Source: Dechloromonas sp. TW-R-39-2 (lineage in GTDB: Bacteria > Pseudomonadota > Gammaproteobacteria > Burkholderiales > Rhodocyclaceae). Taken from it: 64,000 nt of DNA. Below the pieces are notes generated by a model that saw only the letters and a program-made list of their open reading frames with translations, had not been told where the DNA came from and searched no databases. The position numbers and the translations under genes were made by a program. Below are positions 1 through 8,665 of this stretch, in pieces. The DNA lies in assembly GCF_016864195.1 (NCBI RefSeq), contig NZ_CP045202.1, positions 2,139,001 through 2,203,000 of the forward strand, written 5' to 3'. Positions within the stretch are counted from its first letter, which is position 1, and each line of letters begins with the position of its first letter.

Positions 1-388
1 CATCAAGATTGGGCAGAGAAGGGGCAACGCCGTTCACGCGGGGGTAACTTTGGGGGTATATCGAAAAGTTATAAATTGAAGATGACTCTGCTGCAATAGT
101 TTTCGCGGTTTGTTTTATTCCCGATCCGGCACCACTTGATTTGTCGATACGCCAAAAAGCCGCATCAATGCGTGTTTTTTTCCGTCGGAGCATCGGCATG
201 CACTCCCCATTTTTACGCACAGCATCATTCCAACCTTACTTCAATGCCAGCCAATGCAGCACCCAAGTGCTTGTTGCGACGGCAAGTTATTCATTCCGCT
301 TGCCCTCTATGACCTTTGGACAATTGCTGAATGGGTAAGTGTCCGCAGAGAATCTCCCCTCTCTCTTTTCTCCTCGCGAGCAAGCCCC
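1..388. other. Left-edge region without a supported gene
   Basis: I see no convincing coding region here. A short open frame runs in from the left edge and stops near base 99, too short to assign. Two copies of a GGGGGTA element lie at about 40-60. The sequence from about 141 to 388 is open in one frame but lacks a ribosome site, and its continuation is better explained by the gene starting at 389. Confidence 0.5.
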
Positions 389-916
389 ATGAACAAGTTG
401 ATGAAATTCGTAATTGCTTTCCTGGCAACCCTGTCGATGACCTGCGCTTGGTCTGGCGAGCAAGATTCCAGCAAACGATACCAGGCTGTATATGTCGCCA
501 AGGTGGCCATTGAGGCGGATATGGATAGAAATAGCCCGGATGAAGTCAAGTATTACGAAGACCTGGAAACAGAGGCAACTGCAAATCTGGCCAAATGGTT
601 CAAGGGTGAGGGCTACACGGTTGCGGAAGCGCCCGATTCCAATAACGAGCGACTGTTAATCATCAACACCAAAGCACTTTTCAATGCAGGCAATCGTGCA
701 TTGCGATGGATTGGTGGGATCGGTGGCGCCGGCAAGGCTAGCGCAGACGTGACAATCGATGCAGTGGAGTCCGCGTCCGGAAAATTGATCACCTCGAAGA
801 ACGCCAAGGGCTCTTTGCGGATGGGTGGGTTTGGCGGTAGCGCCCCTGGCATGCTGATGGGAGCGATTGATTCGGCGTGGAATGAAGTCATTGCCGAAGT
901 GTCCGCACAAAAATAA
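389..916 (+). CDS. DUF4410 family exported protein
   Basis: A 175-residue protein of unknown function. Residues 1 to about 22 form a signal peptide (MNKLMKF followed by a hydrophobic stretch ending near CAWS), so the mature protein should be periplasmic or surface-attached; no clear lipobox is visible. The middle has the typical DUF4410 pattern: a charged segment, then a glycine-rich GNRALRWIGGIGGAGKAS block and an alternating beta-strand region. The upstream open frame extends to 254, but the ATG at 389 is chosen because it starts the signal peptide; no strong Shine-Dalgarno is seen. It stands alone and converges on the next gene. Family assignment is from sequence character only. Confidence 0.6.
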   Translation: MNKLMKFVIAFLATLSMTCAWSGEQDSSKRYQAVYVAKVAIEADMDRNSPDEVKYYEDLETEATANLAKWFKGEGYTVAEAPDSNNERLLIINTKALFNAGNRALRWIGGIGGAGKASADVTIDAVESASGKLITSKNAKGSLRMGGFGGSAPGMLMGAIDSAWNEVIAEVSAQK

Positions 917-963
917 TTCGCTGCAAATCCGGGGGAGCCACACCAAACCCCGGTGGGCGAGGT

Positions 964-1734
964 TCAATGTGTTTTGTTTTCGGGCAGATAGCGTCGGGTC
1001 AAGGCGGTCAAACGGCCGTCTTTTTTTGCCTGCAGCAATGCACCGTTGAGTTGGGCAACGATTTGGGGACTGGTTTCAAGGCTGATACCAAACCAGTACT
1101 CTGAGCTGTCATCAACCAGGATGGCAGGCTCCAGTTCATCGACATTCATGTTGTTTTGCTTGGCGTTGTACATCGCCGCCCAATCGAGCGACAGCAAAAG
1201 ATCGAAGCGACCGGCCTTGAACTTGCGCATGTTTTTATCGTCATCAATCGCCAGATCGAGTTCCTTGCCGACCTGAAAACCTCGCTTGAGCAAGGTTTTT
1301 ACTGCGGCTGACTCCTGAACGGCGCCGATCTGAAAGCGTTTTGCATCTTCGATATAGGCCAGCGAGATGTCAGTTCTCCGGCTTGATTTGTAGAGGTAAA
1401 TACGCCTTTTGCTGATCGGCCCGACCCACTGAAAGAGGGATTCGCGCTCGGGGGTCCGAACCAGTGAGTAAAGTATGGTGTTTTTTTGCTGCTGGGCCAT
1501 TTGATAGGCACGGGCCCAGGGCAGGATATTTTTGTGCAGGGTCAGGCCGCAGTCTTTCGCCAGCATGTCGAGCAGCTCGCTGGAGAAACCGACAATTTTG
1601 CCGTTCTGCTCGTAATTGAGTGGGGGCAAAGGCTCCGTCAAGGCGTTCAACTCTACGGCTGCCAGCTGGCTTGCAGGAGCAAGGCCGACGAGCGAGGTGA
1701 GCAAAACAACGAAAAGCCGATGCCTGAGATTCAT
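964..1734 (-). CDS. Periplasmic solute-binding protein, family 3
   Basis: A 256-residue protein with a signal peptide (MNLRHRL, hydrophobic core, cleavage near QLAA) followed by one family-3 periplasmic binding fold. The start of the fold is visible as ALTEPLPPLNYEQNGKIVGFS, and the typical SLE..PQIVAQLNGAL.. end helix is present. Such proteins bind amino acids or small acids. No permease or ATPase genes are next to it, so it may be an orphan binding protein or a signalling partner rather than part of a local importer. The ATG at 1734 is preferred over the longer open frame (to 1947) because it gives a canonical signal peptide. Confidence 0.8.
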   Translation of the reverse strand: MNLRHRLFVVLLTSLVGLAPASQLAAVELNALTEPLPPLNYEQNGKIVGFSSELLDMLAKDCGLTLHKNILPWARAYQMAQQQKNTILYSLVRTPERESLFQWVGPISKRRIYLYKSSRRTDISLAYIEDAKRFQIGAVQESAAVKTLLKRGFQVGKELDLAIDDDKNMRKFKAGRFDLLLSLDWAAMYNAKQNNMNVDELEPAILVDDSSEYWFGISLETSPQIVAQLNGALLQAKKDGRLTALTRRYLPENKTH

Positions 1735-1803
1735 GGAATTCCGACGGGTGATGTTCTTGCGAGTATAAAACAGCGACGAGTCGGTTTTATGACCAAACGG
1801 CAT

Positions 1804-1814
1804 GTTGACCGCAG
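1804..1814 (+). repeat. GTYGACCGCAG repeat, copy 1
   Basis: Exact copy (T form) in the intergenic space between the binding-protein gene and the MocR gene. It abuts a 9-bp hairpin at 1813-1837, a placement reminiscent of uptake sequences beside terminators. Confidence 0.7.
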
Positions 1815-1837
1815 CAAGCCTAGCTACCAGGCTTGCT
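1813..1837 (-). terminator. Hairpin behind the MocR gene
   Basis: The inverted repeat AGCAAGCCT / AGGCTTGCT with a 7-base loop lies just after the stop of the MocR gene on the minus strand. There is no T-run after it, so intrinsic termination is only possible, not shown. Confidence 0.4.
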
Positions 1838-1843
1838 AGCGCA

Positions 1844-3286
1844 TCAAAGGGACGCGGAGAGAGTGATGATTTTCCCCAGTTGCTTGAGTGCGCTGTCGAT
1901 TTCACGGGTGAACGGGGCACCGCAATTGAGGCGAATGTAGCCATCAAAGCGGTTCGAATTGGAAAACATCAGCCCTGGCGCAATGAAAATGCCCTCGGCC
2001 AATGCGGCATCGAATATGCGCTTCGACGAACAGCCGGCAGGTAATTCAACCCACAGCGCCAGTCCGCCGGCCGGTTCGGTCAGGCGCGTGCCTTCCGGAA
2101 AATAGGCGGCAATCGCTTCAGCGCTCCGTTCGCGTTGCGACTTGAGGTTGCTGCGCAGGTGGCGCAGGTGGCGATCGTAGGCGCTGGATGCCATGAATTC
2201 GGCAGCAACCAGTTGAGCCAGTTCTTCATTATTCCGGCTTTGTACGTATTTGAGCATTTCTACCCGGGAGTGCCAGCGGCCGGCGTTCATCCAGCCCAGC
2301 CTCATTCCCGGGGCAAGAATTTTGTGCAGCGAGGCGCAATGAATGACATTTCCGTTGCGATCCCAACTCTTCAGTGCGCGCTGCGGGATATCGCCATTGG
2401 TCAGTGCACTGTAGGTGTCGTCCTCGATCAGGGCGATATCCTGTGCGGCGCAGAATTCGACCAGTCTTGCCTTGTTGGCATCCGGCATGATGCTGCCGAG
2501 AGGGTTTTGCAGGACAGGGACCACAACCATGGCACTAATGCGCTCGTGAGTCCGGGCCGCCAGTTCAAGCGCCTCCAGTGAAATGCCGCTGTGCGGACTG
2601 GTCGGAATCTCCAGCGCCCGCAAACCGAGTGTCTCGAGGACCTGCAGCAAGCCATAAAAAGTGGGCGATTCCACCGCGACGATATCGCCGGGCTGGGTCA
2701 CGGCGCGCAATGCCAGGTTGAGCGCTTCGATACAGCCCTGGGTAACCACGATTTCTTCCGGCGCAAGCACCATGCCGTTCATCATCGCCCGCTTGGCCAG
2801 AACGGTGCGGAATGCCGCGTTGCCGTTTGCCGGGGCCGGTTTGACCAATAGATCCGGATTCAGGCGCAAGGCACGTGTCGCGGCATTTTTCAGGGCTTCG
2901 CCAGGGTACAGCGACGGGGCGCTACGGGCGCTGGAGAAATTAACCTTGACCGGGTACTGGCGGCCACGGGCCACGAAATCGGAGACCCGCGCATGAATGC
3001 CGACATATTGGGCCGGATCAAGCGGTTGACCGTGGCGAGGTTCCTCAAGCGCTGGCGCACTGAGGCGACGGGGTTGGCGGACGAAATTTCCCGACCGCGG
3101 CCGAGCCTCAAGCCAGCCATCGCTTTCAAGTTGCCGACAGGTTTGCAGCGCAGTGGACAGGCTGATCTCGTGTCGCGCCATGAGTACCCGAATCGACGGG
3201 AAACGATCTCCCTGACGCAATGTGCCGGTTTCGATGGCTTCCTGGTAGTGCTGTGCCAGACGGCGATAAATCGGTAGCTTGTCCAT
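1844..3286 (-). CDS. MocR/PdxR-type GntR regulator with aminotransferase domain
   Basis: A 480-residue transcription regulator. Residues 1-75 are a GntR winged helix (PIYRRLAQHYQEAI, then GDRFPSIRVLMARHEIS and the wing LEARPRSGNFV). Residues about 100-480 are a fold-type-I aminotransferase domain; the PLP lysine is in ASLHKILAPG near residue 321, and SPTFYG and EDDTY motifs are present. MocR proteins use PLP or PLP-amino-acid adducts as effectors. The gene diverges from a DUF2917 gene across a 186-bp gap, the usual arrangement for a regulator and its target, so that gene is the likely target. A helix-turn-helix plus intact Lys supports a functional protein. Confidence 0.9.
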   Translation of the reverse strand: MDKLPIYRRLAQHYQEAIETGTLRQGDRFPSIRVLMARHEISLSTALQTCRQLESDGWLEARPRSGNFVRQPRRLSAPALEEPRHGQPLDPAQYVGIHARVSDFVARGRQYPVKVNFSSARSAPSLYPGEALKNAATRALRLNPDLLVKPAPANGNAAFRTVLAKRAMMNGMVLAPEEIVVTQGCIEALNLALRAVTQPGDIVAVESPTFYGLLQVLETLGLRALEIPTSPHSGISLEALELAARTHERISAMVVVPVLQNPLGSIMPDANKARLVEFCAAQDIALIEDDTYSALTNGDIPQRALKSWDRNGNVIHCASLHKILAPGMRLGWMNAGRWHSRVEMLKYVQSRNNEELAQLVAAEFMASSAYDRHLRHLRSNLKSQRERSAEAIAAYFPEGTRLTEPAGGLALWVELPAGCSSKRIFDAALAEGIFIAPGLMFSNSNRFDGYIRLNCGAPFTREIDSALKQLGKIITLSASL

Positions 3287-3472
3287 GCCTGATCATCCCT
3301 TGGCGACAAATCGTGGAACAGATATAGATGGGAGTTTATTGAACCATAGCAGTTGCAAAAATTCATATCTGCTTCGGTTCAGACACATGTTTTCTGTCGC
3401 TGTTTTGCAGCAGTCGGGCTGGCTACGATGTGTCATCTCCCGGTGATCGGGATAGCGACAAGGAGTGGCAAC

Positions 3473-3802
3473 ATGGGTGACCAGCAGATGATGAAAATCG
3501 AACTTGCAGCAGGCGAGTCCAGGCAGATCCTGGTCGAAGGCGGCAGCACCTTGCTATTGCTGAGCGGCTGCGCTGAAGTGCGCAGCCCATTTTGCTGGCT
3601 GGCAGAAAATATCCATCAGGCACAGACGCAACTGGATGCAGAAAACAGTGTGCCGGTCGAGCAGGGCGGCTGGATCGAACTGACGGGCCGGACCGCCGCG
3701 CAGTTTGTCATCCTCCCGCCCGACACGCAGCCCTTGTGGTCGTCACTGCTGCGTAGCCTGGAGAAAATGCTCGCAAACAGGCGGTTGACCGCAGCAAAGT
3801 AA
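3473..3802 (+). CDS. DUF2917 domain protein
   Basis: A 109-residue protein, probably cytoplasmic, with a cupin-like beta pattern: MKIELAAGESRQILVEGG, a central AEVRSPFCWLAEN and a WIELTGRTAAQFVILPP strand, matching the DUF2917 family, whose function is not known. The ATG at 3473 is preceded by AAGGAG at 3460-3465, which fixes the start; an open frame continues upstream to 3353 without support. It diverges from the MocR-type regulator, which likely controls it. Confidence 0.75.
   Translation: MGDQQMMKIELAAGESRQILVEGGSTLLLLSGCAEVRSPFCWLAENIHQAQTQLDAENSVPVEQGGWIELTGRTAAQFVILPPDTQPLWSSLLRSLEKMLANRRLTAAK
3784..3794 (+). repeat. GTYGACCGCAG repeat, copy 2
   Basis: Exact copy (T form) at the very 3' end of the DUF2917 gene, read there as Leu-Thr-Ala-Ala. 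Confidence 0.7.
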
Positions 3803-3850
3803 TTGAACGCCACGATGCCTGGCAACCGGGCGACACAATCGTCCGGTTGC

Positions 3851-4090
3851 TCAGCGCCGTGGGAAATGGTCCGGGCGCTCATCCTTCTTTTCAGCTCGTG
3901 GCGGAAGCGGCGGTGCCTGCATGCCCACCAGCATGGTCAGAAGCAGCAGGACAACCATCGAAATCGCGCCGCCAAGCATGAATCCGGACAGCATCAGGAG
4001 TGCCGGAACGATGGCGATACCGCACATCAGGAATTCAACGGCATCCTCGATACCGTGGTAACCGATTTTTTTGAGCAGTTCGCTGAACAT
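3851..4090 (-). CDS. Small membrane protein of unknown function
   Basis: A 79-residue protein. Residues 1-20 are amphipathic (MFSELLKKIGYHGIEDAVEF), residues about 21-57 are strongly hydrophobic and can form two closely spaced transmembrane helices, and the tail is charged and proline-rich (PPLPPRAEKKDERP). AAGGAG lies 7 bases before the ATG at 4090, which selects this start over an upstream one at 4135. I do not recognise the family. The FNR-like site at 4227-4240 lies about 137 bp upstream, so it may share anaerobic control with the divergent DUF2249 gene. Confidence 0.65.
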   Translation of the reverse strand: MFSELLKKIGYHGIEDAVEFLMCGIAIVPALLMLSGFMLGGAISMVVLLLLTMLVGMQAPPLPPRAEKKDERPDHFPRR

Positions 4091-4226
4091 GACTGGCTCC
4101 TTGTATCCGGATCGTTGAAAAATCCCCTCGTTCATTTTTTATAGCAGGCTCCCGGAAAAGCGACAGGCAGTTTTTCCCGGGGAAATATCGGAGTGATTTG
4201 AAGCCCCCACAACAGTCATGTTTATT

Positions 4227-4240
4227 CCGATTCGGATCAA
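4227..4240. promoter_or_regulatory. Putative FNR/DNR site
   Basis: CCGAT-TCGG-ATCAA matches the TTGAT-N4-ATCAA consensus at 8 of 10 positions. It lies 72 bp before the DUF2249 gene and in the divergent gap with the small membrane protein. Confidence 0.5.
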
Positions 4241-4311
4241 GGAAATGATCTGCGCCGCTCGGCACAATCCTTCCTGAATGCCAATCCGGCATGCCCTTCA
4301 AAGGAACCATG

Positions 4312-4578
4312 ATGCAACCCATCCACGCCTGCAACCACACCACCCCGGAAGCGCTTTATCCGTTCGACGCTCGAGGTATCGCCAAGCGCTTTCGTCACGC
4401 CGCCATCTTCGGTGCACTCGATGCGCTGATGCCGGGCGAGACGATGCGCTTCTGCAATGACCACGATCCCTTGCCGCTGCTTGCCCAATTGCAACAACGT
4501 TACGGCGCACGCCTGAGCATCGAGTACAAGCAGCGCGAACCGGGTGCCATCGTGATCGATTTTGCCGTTGTCGCCTGA
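4312..4578 (+). CDS. DUF2249 domain protein
   Basis: An 88-residue cytoplasmic protein with the DUF2249 pattern: ALYPFDARGIAKRF, GALDALMPGETMRF and the NDHDPLPLLAQLQQRYG block. The family resembles TusA/SirA-type small proteins and is often found with denitrification and NO-related genes; its biochemical role is not established. ATG at 4312 is 6 bases after AAGGA (4301-4305); a second ATG at 4309 is too close to it. The FNR-like site upstream and the membrane protein downstream suggest a role under low oxygen or NO. Confidence 0.75.
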   Translation: MQPIHACNHTTPEALYPFDARGIAKRFRHAAIFGALDALMPGETMRFCNDHDPLPLLAQLQQRYGARLSIEYKQREPGAIVIDFAVVA

Positions 4579-4701
4579 ACACCCGGCAACTGATCTTTGC
4601 TCTCCGGCGGGCGGCCCTCCGCCGCCCGACCCCGGGCAATGTTACTGTGCACGCCTTGACGACTTGAGCCGGTAAAACCGACCGGCAACGCTTACCCCAC
4701 C

Positions 4702-5835
4702 GTGAACAGACTCCTTGCCCTTGCTGGCTTGTCGCTTCTTGCCTTGCTCGGCAGTGCCGTGTGCACACTGGCCGGCTGGGGAACGCCACTGGCGGTGGCT
4801 CACTTGGCTTTCGCCATCGGTATCGTCCCGCTGATTTTCGCTGCGATGAGCCATTTTGTGCCCGTGCTGACCCGTACGGGCGACCCCAGTCGCTGGATAA
4901 TTCGCCTGCCATTCCTCGCCCAGATCGTTGGTGGCGTGGCTGTGCTTTCGATGCAGGGCTGGTTGCCGCGCAGCCTGCTTTATCTGGCCGCCACGGTCGA
5001 CCTCGCGCTGGCCGCCATTTTGCTCAACTGGATTGCCGGGCGGGCGAGAGCAACCCTGGGGTCACCTCATCCCGGCTGGCGCTGGTATGGCGCCGCTCTC
5101 GGCTGCCTGATGCTGGCCTTGCTGGCCGCTATCCTTATCGGATTCTTTCCTGCCTACTGGCGAGCCTTGCGTCTTTTTCACCTGCATCTCAACACCATTG
5201 GCCTGGTCGGTCTGGCGGCACTGGGAACGCTGCCGGTCCTGCTGCCAACGGCACTCGGCAAGCCCGACCCCGAAGCCGCCGGCTGGTTGCGGCGGCGGCT
5301 CTGGCTGGTGGCCGGCGGTGCGCTGGTCATTGGTTCCGGCACCGCAATCCTGTGGCCTTTTGCCGTCCCTGGCGCAGCGCTGTTGCTGGTCGCCGCTCTC
5401 GGCCTGATCGGCCAGTGGGCCAGACGTTTCGGCCTGCGCGAAATGCTGGCCGACGGTGTTGCTGCATCACTGCTCGCCGCGGTCTGCGGGTTATTGCTGA
5501 CCCTTGCTGCCGGCGTCGCCCACGGTGCCGGTTTGCTTGAGGGGCGGCCCAGCCTTTATGCCTGGGGGGCAGGCTTCCTGTTGCCGTTGATCACCGGGGC
5601 GCTCAGCCAATTGCTGCCCGTCTGGCGCTGGCCCGGCCCGATGTTGCCGGCCCGGCCGATCATGCGCCAGAAACTGGCCGCGAGTGGCGCCTGGCGGGGA
5701 GGCTTGTTCATCCTCTCGGCGATTGCGCTTCTGGCCAATCAGGATGCGTTGGCCGGGGTATTTTTGATGGCTGGCGTACTGCTCTTTGCATTTGGCCTGC
5801 TGCAAGCTATGCGCGTCTCGCGGTCGACGCGGTAA
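4702..5835 (+). CDS. Polytopic membrane protein, NnrS-like in layout
   Basis: A 377-residue protein starting with GTG, almost entirely hydrophobic, with about 10-12 predicted membrane helices and short loops. Histidines that could bind haem or metal occur in MSHFVPVLTRTG and FHLHLNTIG. Length, topology and histidine placement recall NnrS, the haem- and copper-containing NO-response membrane protein, but the similarity is not strong enough for a firm call. It follows the DUF2249 gene by 123 bp on the same strand and could be under the same FNR-like site. No enzymatic function is claimed. Confidence 0.6.
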   Translation: MNRLLALAGLSLLALLGSAVCTLAGWGTPLAVAHLAFAIGIVPLIFAAMSHFVPVLTRTGDPSRWIIRLPFLAQIVGGVAVLSMQGWLPRSLLYLAATVDLALAAILLNWIAGRARATLGSPHPGWRWYGAALGCLMLALLAAILIGFFPAYWRALRLFHLHLNTIGLVGLAALGTLPVLLPTALGKPDPEAAGWLRRRLWLVAGGALVIGSGTAILWPFAVPGAALLLVAALGLIGQWARRFGLREMLADGVAASLLAAVCGLLLTLAAGVAHGAGLLEGRPSLYAWGAGFLLPLITGALSQLLPVWRWPGPMLPARPIMRQKLAASGAWRGGLFILSAIALLANQDALAGVFLMAGVLLFAFGLLQAMRVSRSTR

Positions 5836-5867
5836 AATCACCGTTTTTCGCTTTTCAGGTTTTCGCC

Positions 5868-7295
5868 ATGCGCTATCTTTCGACTCGCGGTCACGCCGCG
5901 CCCCAGGCTTTCTGCGACATCCTCCTCGGCGGTCTGGCGCCGGATGGCGGCCTTTATCTGCCGGAAAGCTATCCGCAGATCAGCCGTACCGAACTGGACG
6001 CCTGGCGCAAGCTGTCTTACGCCGATCTGGCCTACGAAATCCTCGCCAAATTCATCACCGACATTCCGGCCGCCGATCTGAAGGCGCTGGTTGCCAAGAC
6101 CTACACGGCCGATGTCTATCGCCATACCCGCAACGGCGGCAACGCAGCCGAAATCACGCCGCTGACCAAGCTGGAAGAGGGGCTCTACACGCAGGAACTG
6201 TCGAATGGCCCGACGCTGGCCTTCAAGGACATGGCCATGCAACTGCTCGGCAACCTGTTCGAGTACGTGCTCGACAAGCGCGGTGAGGCGATCAACATCC
6301 TCGGCGCGACCTCCGGCGATACTGGCTCGGCCGCCGAGTACGCCATGCGCGGCAAGCACAACGTCAAGGTCTTCATGCTCTCGCCGGATGGCAAGATGAG
6401 CGCCTTCCAGCGTGCCCAGATGTATTCGCTGCAGGACGCCAACATCTTCAACATCGCCGTCACCGGCATGTTCGACGATGCGCAGGACATCGTGAAGGCC
6501 GTCTCCAACGACGCCGAGTTCAAGGCCAAATACAAGATCGGCGCAGTCAATTCGATCAACTGGGCCCGCGTCGCGGCGCAGATCGTCTATTACTTCCAGG
6601 GCTACTTCCTGGCTACCAAATCGAACGACGAGCAGGTTGCCTTCACCGTGCCGTCCGGTAACTTTGGCAACATCTGCGCCGGGCACATCGCCCGCCAGAT
6701 GGGACTGCCGATCAAGCAACTGGTGCTCGCCACCAACGAAAACGACGTGCTCGACGAGTTCTTCCGCACCGGCGTCTATCGTCCGCGCACCTCGCTTGAA
6801 ACCAGCGTGACCTCCAGTCCGTCGATGGACATCTCCAAGGCCTCCAATTTCGAACGCTTTGTGTTCGATCTGGTCGGCCGCGACCCGGCGGTTGTCAAGG
6901 CACTGTGGGCCAAGGTCGACAAGGGCGAGGCTTTCGACCTGTCTGCCACGGTCTACTGGAAAAACATGCCCGAATTCGGTTTTGTCTCCGGCAAGAGCAC
7001 GCATGTCGACCGGATCAATACCATCCGTTTCGCACAGGGTCGCTACAACGTCATGCTCGACACCCACACGGCCGATGGCCTGAAGGTGGCGCTGGAGCAT
7101 CGCCAGCCGGGGCTCCCGATGATCGTGCTGGAAACGGCTCAACCGGCCAAGTTCGAGGAAACCATTCGCGAGGCACTGGGTACCGAGCCGGTTCGTCCGG
7201 CGGAGTTGGCCGGGATCGAGAATCTGTCCCAGCACGTCGTGGTCATGGCGCCCGATGTCGAAGCGATCAAGCGCTTCCTGGTCGAACGCGTTTAA
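5868..7295 (+). CDS. thrC: Threonine synthase
   Basis: A 475-residue PLP enzyme converting O-phosphohomoserine to threonine in the cytoplasm. The N-terminus MRYLSTRGHAAPQAF and LLGGLAPDGGLYLPES is typical of the long bacterial ThrC. The PLP lysine is in GPTLAFKDMAMQ near residue 120, and ATSGDTGSAA and PSGNFGN phosphate-binding motifs follow. Full length for the family. The ATG at 5868 follows a short gap after the membrane protein. A strong terminator follows at 7307-7329. Confidence 0.96.
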   Translation: MRYLSTRGHAAPQAFCDILLGGLAPDGGLYLPESYPQISRTELDAWRKLSYADLAYEILAKFITDIPAADLKALVAKTYTADVYRHTRNGGNAAEITPLTKLEEGLYTQELSNGPTLAFKDMAMQLLGNLFEYVLDKRGEAINILGATSGDTGSAAEYAMRGKHNVKVFMLSPDGKMSAFQRAQMYSLQDANIFNIAVTGMFDDAQDIVKAVSNDAEFKAKYKIGAVNSINWARVAAQIVYYFQGYFLATKSNDEQVAFTVPSGNFGNICAGHIARQMGLPIKQLVLATNENDVLDEFFRTGVYRPRTSLETSVTSSPSMDISKASNFERFVFDLVGRDPAVVKALWAKVDKGEAFDLSATVYWKNMPEFGFVSGKSTHVDRINTIRFAQGRYNVMLDTHTADGLKVALEHRQPGLPMIVLETAQPAKFEETIREALGTEPVRPAELAGIENLSQHVVVMAPDVEAIKRFLVERV

Positions 7296-7306
7296 GCAAT
7301 TGGAAG

Positions 7307-7329
7307 AAGGGGCTGCGGCCCCTTTTTTT
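7307..7329 (+). terminator. Intrinsic terminator of thrC
   Basis: AAGGGGC-TGCG-GCCCCTT stem followed by a T-run, directly after the thrC stop and in front of the convergent response-regulator gene. Confidence 0.85.
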
Positions 7330-8461
7330 ATACGCGGTAATCCGAAGCGGCCAGCCGCTGCAGGCGGGCAAGAACTTCCGAGAACTCGCCTTCGATCGAA
7401 ATGGCCTGATCGAAGAATCGGTGTGTTTCATCCAGTGCCTCCTTGAGCAAGTCCTCTACATAGCTTTCCTGACTTTCGGTCAGGCCAAGCGTCACGATGG
7501 TCCGGCTCAGGCCTTCGATCATTTCGACCATTTGGTGCTGGCCATTGCTGCGATTGTCGCGCGACTTGTCATTGATTCGCGCCAACGCACCACGCAACTC
7601 AGCCAGCACGCCTTCGATGCCCAGTTTCTGCAAGTCGCGTTCCTTGCTGGCATCCAGTCCGCCAATCCTGATATCCGCACTTTCCGCCAGGACAGCCAGG
7701 TTATCGCGCAAACGTCCGACTTTTTCCGGGTTGTCGGTGGGCAAGTTCTGCACGAGTAATGAAACATGCGCGTAATTGAGCACCGCCCGCGAGCCGAACT
7801 CAAAAATGCGACCGATATCCTTCAGCGTATCGAGCACGGAGGATTGCAAAGGCGACATTTCTCCCTCGGTCGAGAGAACAAGCAGCTCATTGCAACCGCG
7901 AATCTGGACGGCTCCTTTGAGCCCCCAAGCCTTCATGGCCTGAATCAGCTGTCGCCCGATGCAGTCATAGCTGTGCCCACTGGCGGATTCTCGCAGGAAC
8001 TCAATGACTACCCCCAGATCGCTCATGCCGGTCATTGCGGCAAAGGCTATCTTTTGTGCGTTTGAAGACTGATCGGCCAGTTGGCGCAGGCGATCGCCCT
8101 GATCGATGACCCCTTTGATCTTGTGCTTCAGCTCATGCACGGCAATCGGTTTGGTCACGAAGTCATCACCGCCGGCCTCGTAGGCGGCAACACGCTCGGG
8201 CGCCGTGTCGTGCGCCGAGACAAAAATGACCGGGATGTTGCCGCTTCCCGGCCGAGCGCGGAAGGCACGGCAGGTGTCGTAACCGTTGATGTCCGGCATC
8301 TCGATATCGAGCAGTAAAACATCGAACTGCTCATGACAAGCCAGGAACTCCTCACCGCCGGAAAATTCCGTGACTTCGTAATCGGTGCAGAGCAGGCGAC
8401 TCAGGATGACACGTTGCGGCGTGTTGTCTTCAATAATCGCAATCCGGTGTTTGCTGTTCAT
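7328..8461 (-). CDS. Response regulator with novel C-terminal region
   Basis: A 377-residue protein. Residues 1-125 are a receiver domain: acidic pair at 11-12, phosphorylatable Asp52 in LLLDIEMPD, and the conserved Lys104 in FVTKPI. The remaining 250 residues have no DNA-binding or cyclase motif that I recognise; the part from about 140 to 240 looks like a small alpha/beta sensor domain (GAF-like) and the end is helical, suggesting a coiled-coil or dimeric output. No histidine kinase is adjacent. It diverges from a bacteriohemerythrin across a 204-bp gap, so it may take part in oxygen- or NO-related signalling. Confidence 0.8.
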   Translation of the reverse strand: MNSKHRIAIIEDNTPQRVILSRLLCTDYEVTEFSGGEEFLACHEQFDVLLLDIEMPDINGYDTCRAFRARPGSGNIPVIFVSAHDTAPERVAAYEAGGDDFVTKPIAVHELKHKIKGVIDQGDRLRQLADQSSNAQKIAFAAMTGMSDLGVVIEFLRESASGHSYDCIGRQLIQAMKAWGLKGAVQIRGCNELLVLSTEGEMSPLQSSVLDTLKDIGRIFEFGSRAVLNYAHVSLLVQNLPTDNPEKVGRLRDNLAVLAESADIRIGGLDASKERDLQKLGIEGVLAELRGALARINDKSRDNRSNGQHQMVEMIEGLSRTIVTLGLTESQESYVEDLLKEALDETHRFFDQAISIEGEFSEVLARLQRLAASDYRV

Positions 8462-8561
8462 CGCCTCTCCTTTTTGTTCGAAAATATTAGCACAAATGTA
8501 ATTTTTGATAAATCAAACCTGTGTTTTATCAGGACTATTCCTTATGCCATGCAACAGTCGA

Positions 8562-8575
8562 TTGACTAAGGTCAA
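8562..8575. promoter_or_regulatory. Putative FNR/DNR-type operator
   Basis: TTGAC-TAAG-GTCAA is a perfect 5+5 palindrome with the 4-bp spacer of CRP/FNR-family sites. It lies 91 bp before the bacteriohemerythrin GTG and 101 bp before the response-regulator start. Confidence 0.6.
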
Positions 8576-8665
8576 TAGTGACATGACTAAAGTGATATTT
8601 ACTTGCTACCTCGATTTAAAGGATTGCCGGACTGATAACCGGCAAAGAATCAAAGGGGAACAAAA

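Noticed and set aside
38..60. Tandem GGGGGTA elements as the 5' flank of an integrase on the minus strand
   Set aside because: Any such gene would lie left of the window; nothing here can support it.
117..134. ATTCCCGATCCGGCACCA looks like a tRNA 3' end or attachment site
   Set aside because: The T-arm cannot be formed (T where C61 is required) and there is no upstream cloverleaf or integrase in the window.
5838..7235. Long minus-strand open frame over thrC
   Set aside because: It is antisense to an intact thrC, with no recognisable domains.
8505..8516. TTGAT-AA-ATCAA as a second FNR site
   Set aside because: The half-sites match but the spacer is 2 rather than 4 bp, so it is probably an AT-rich coincidence.
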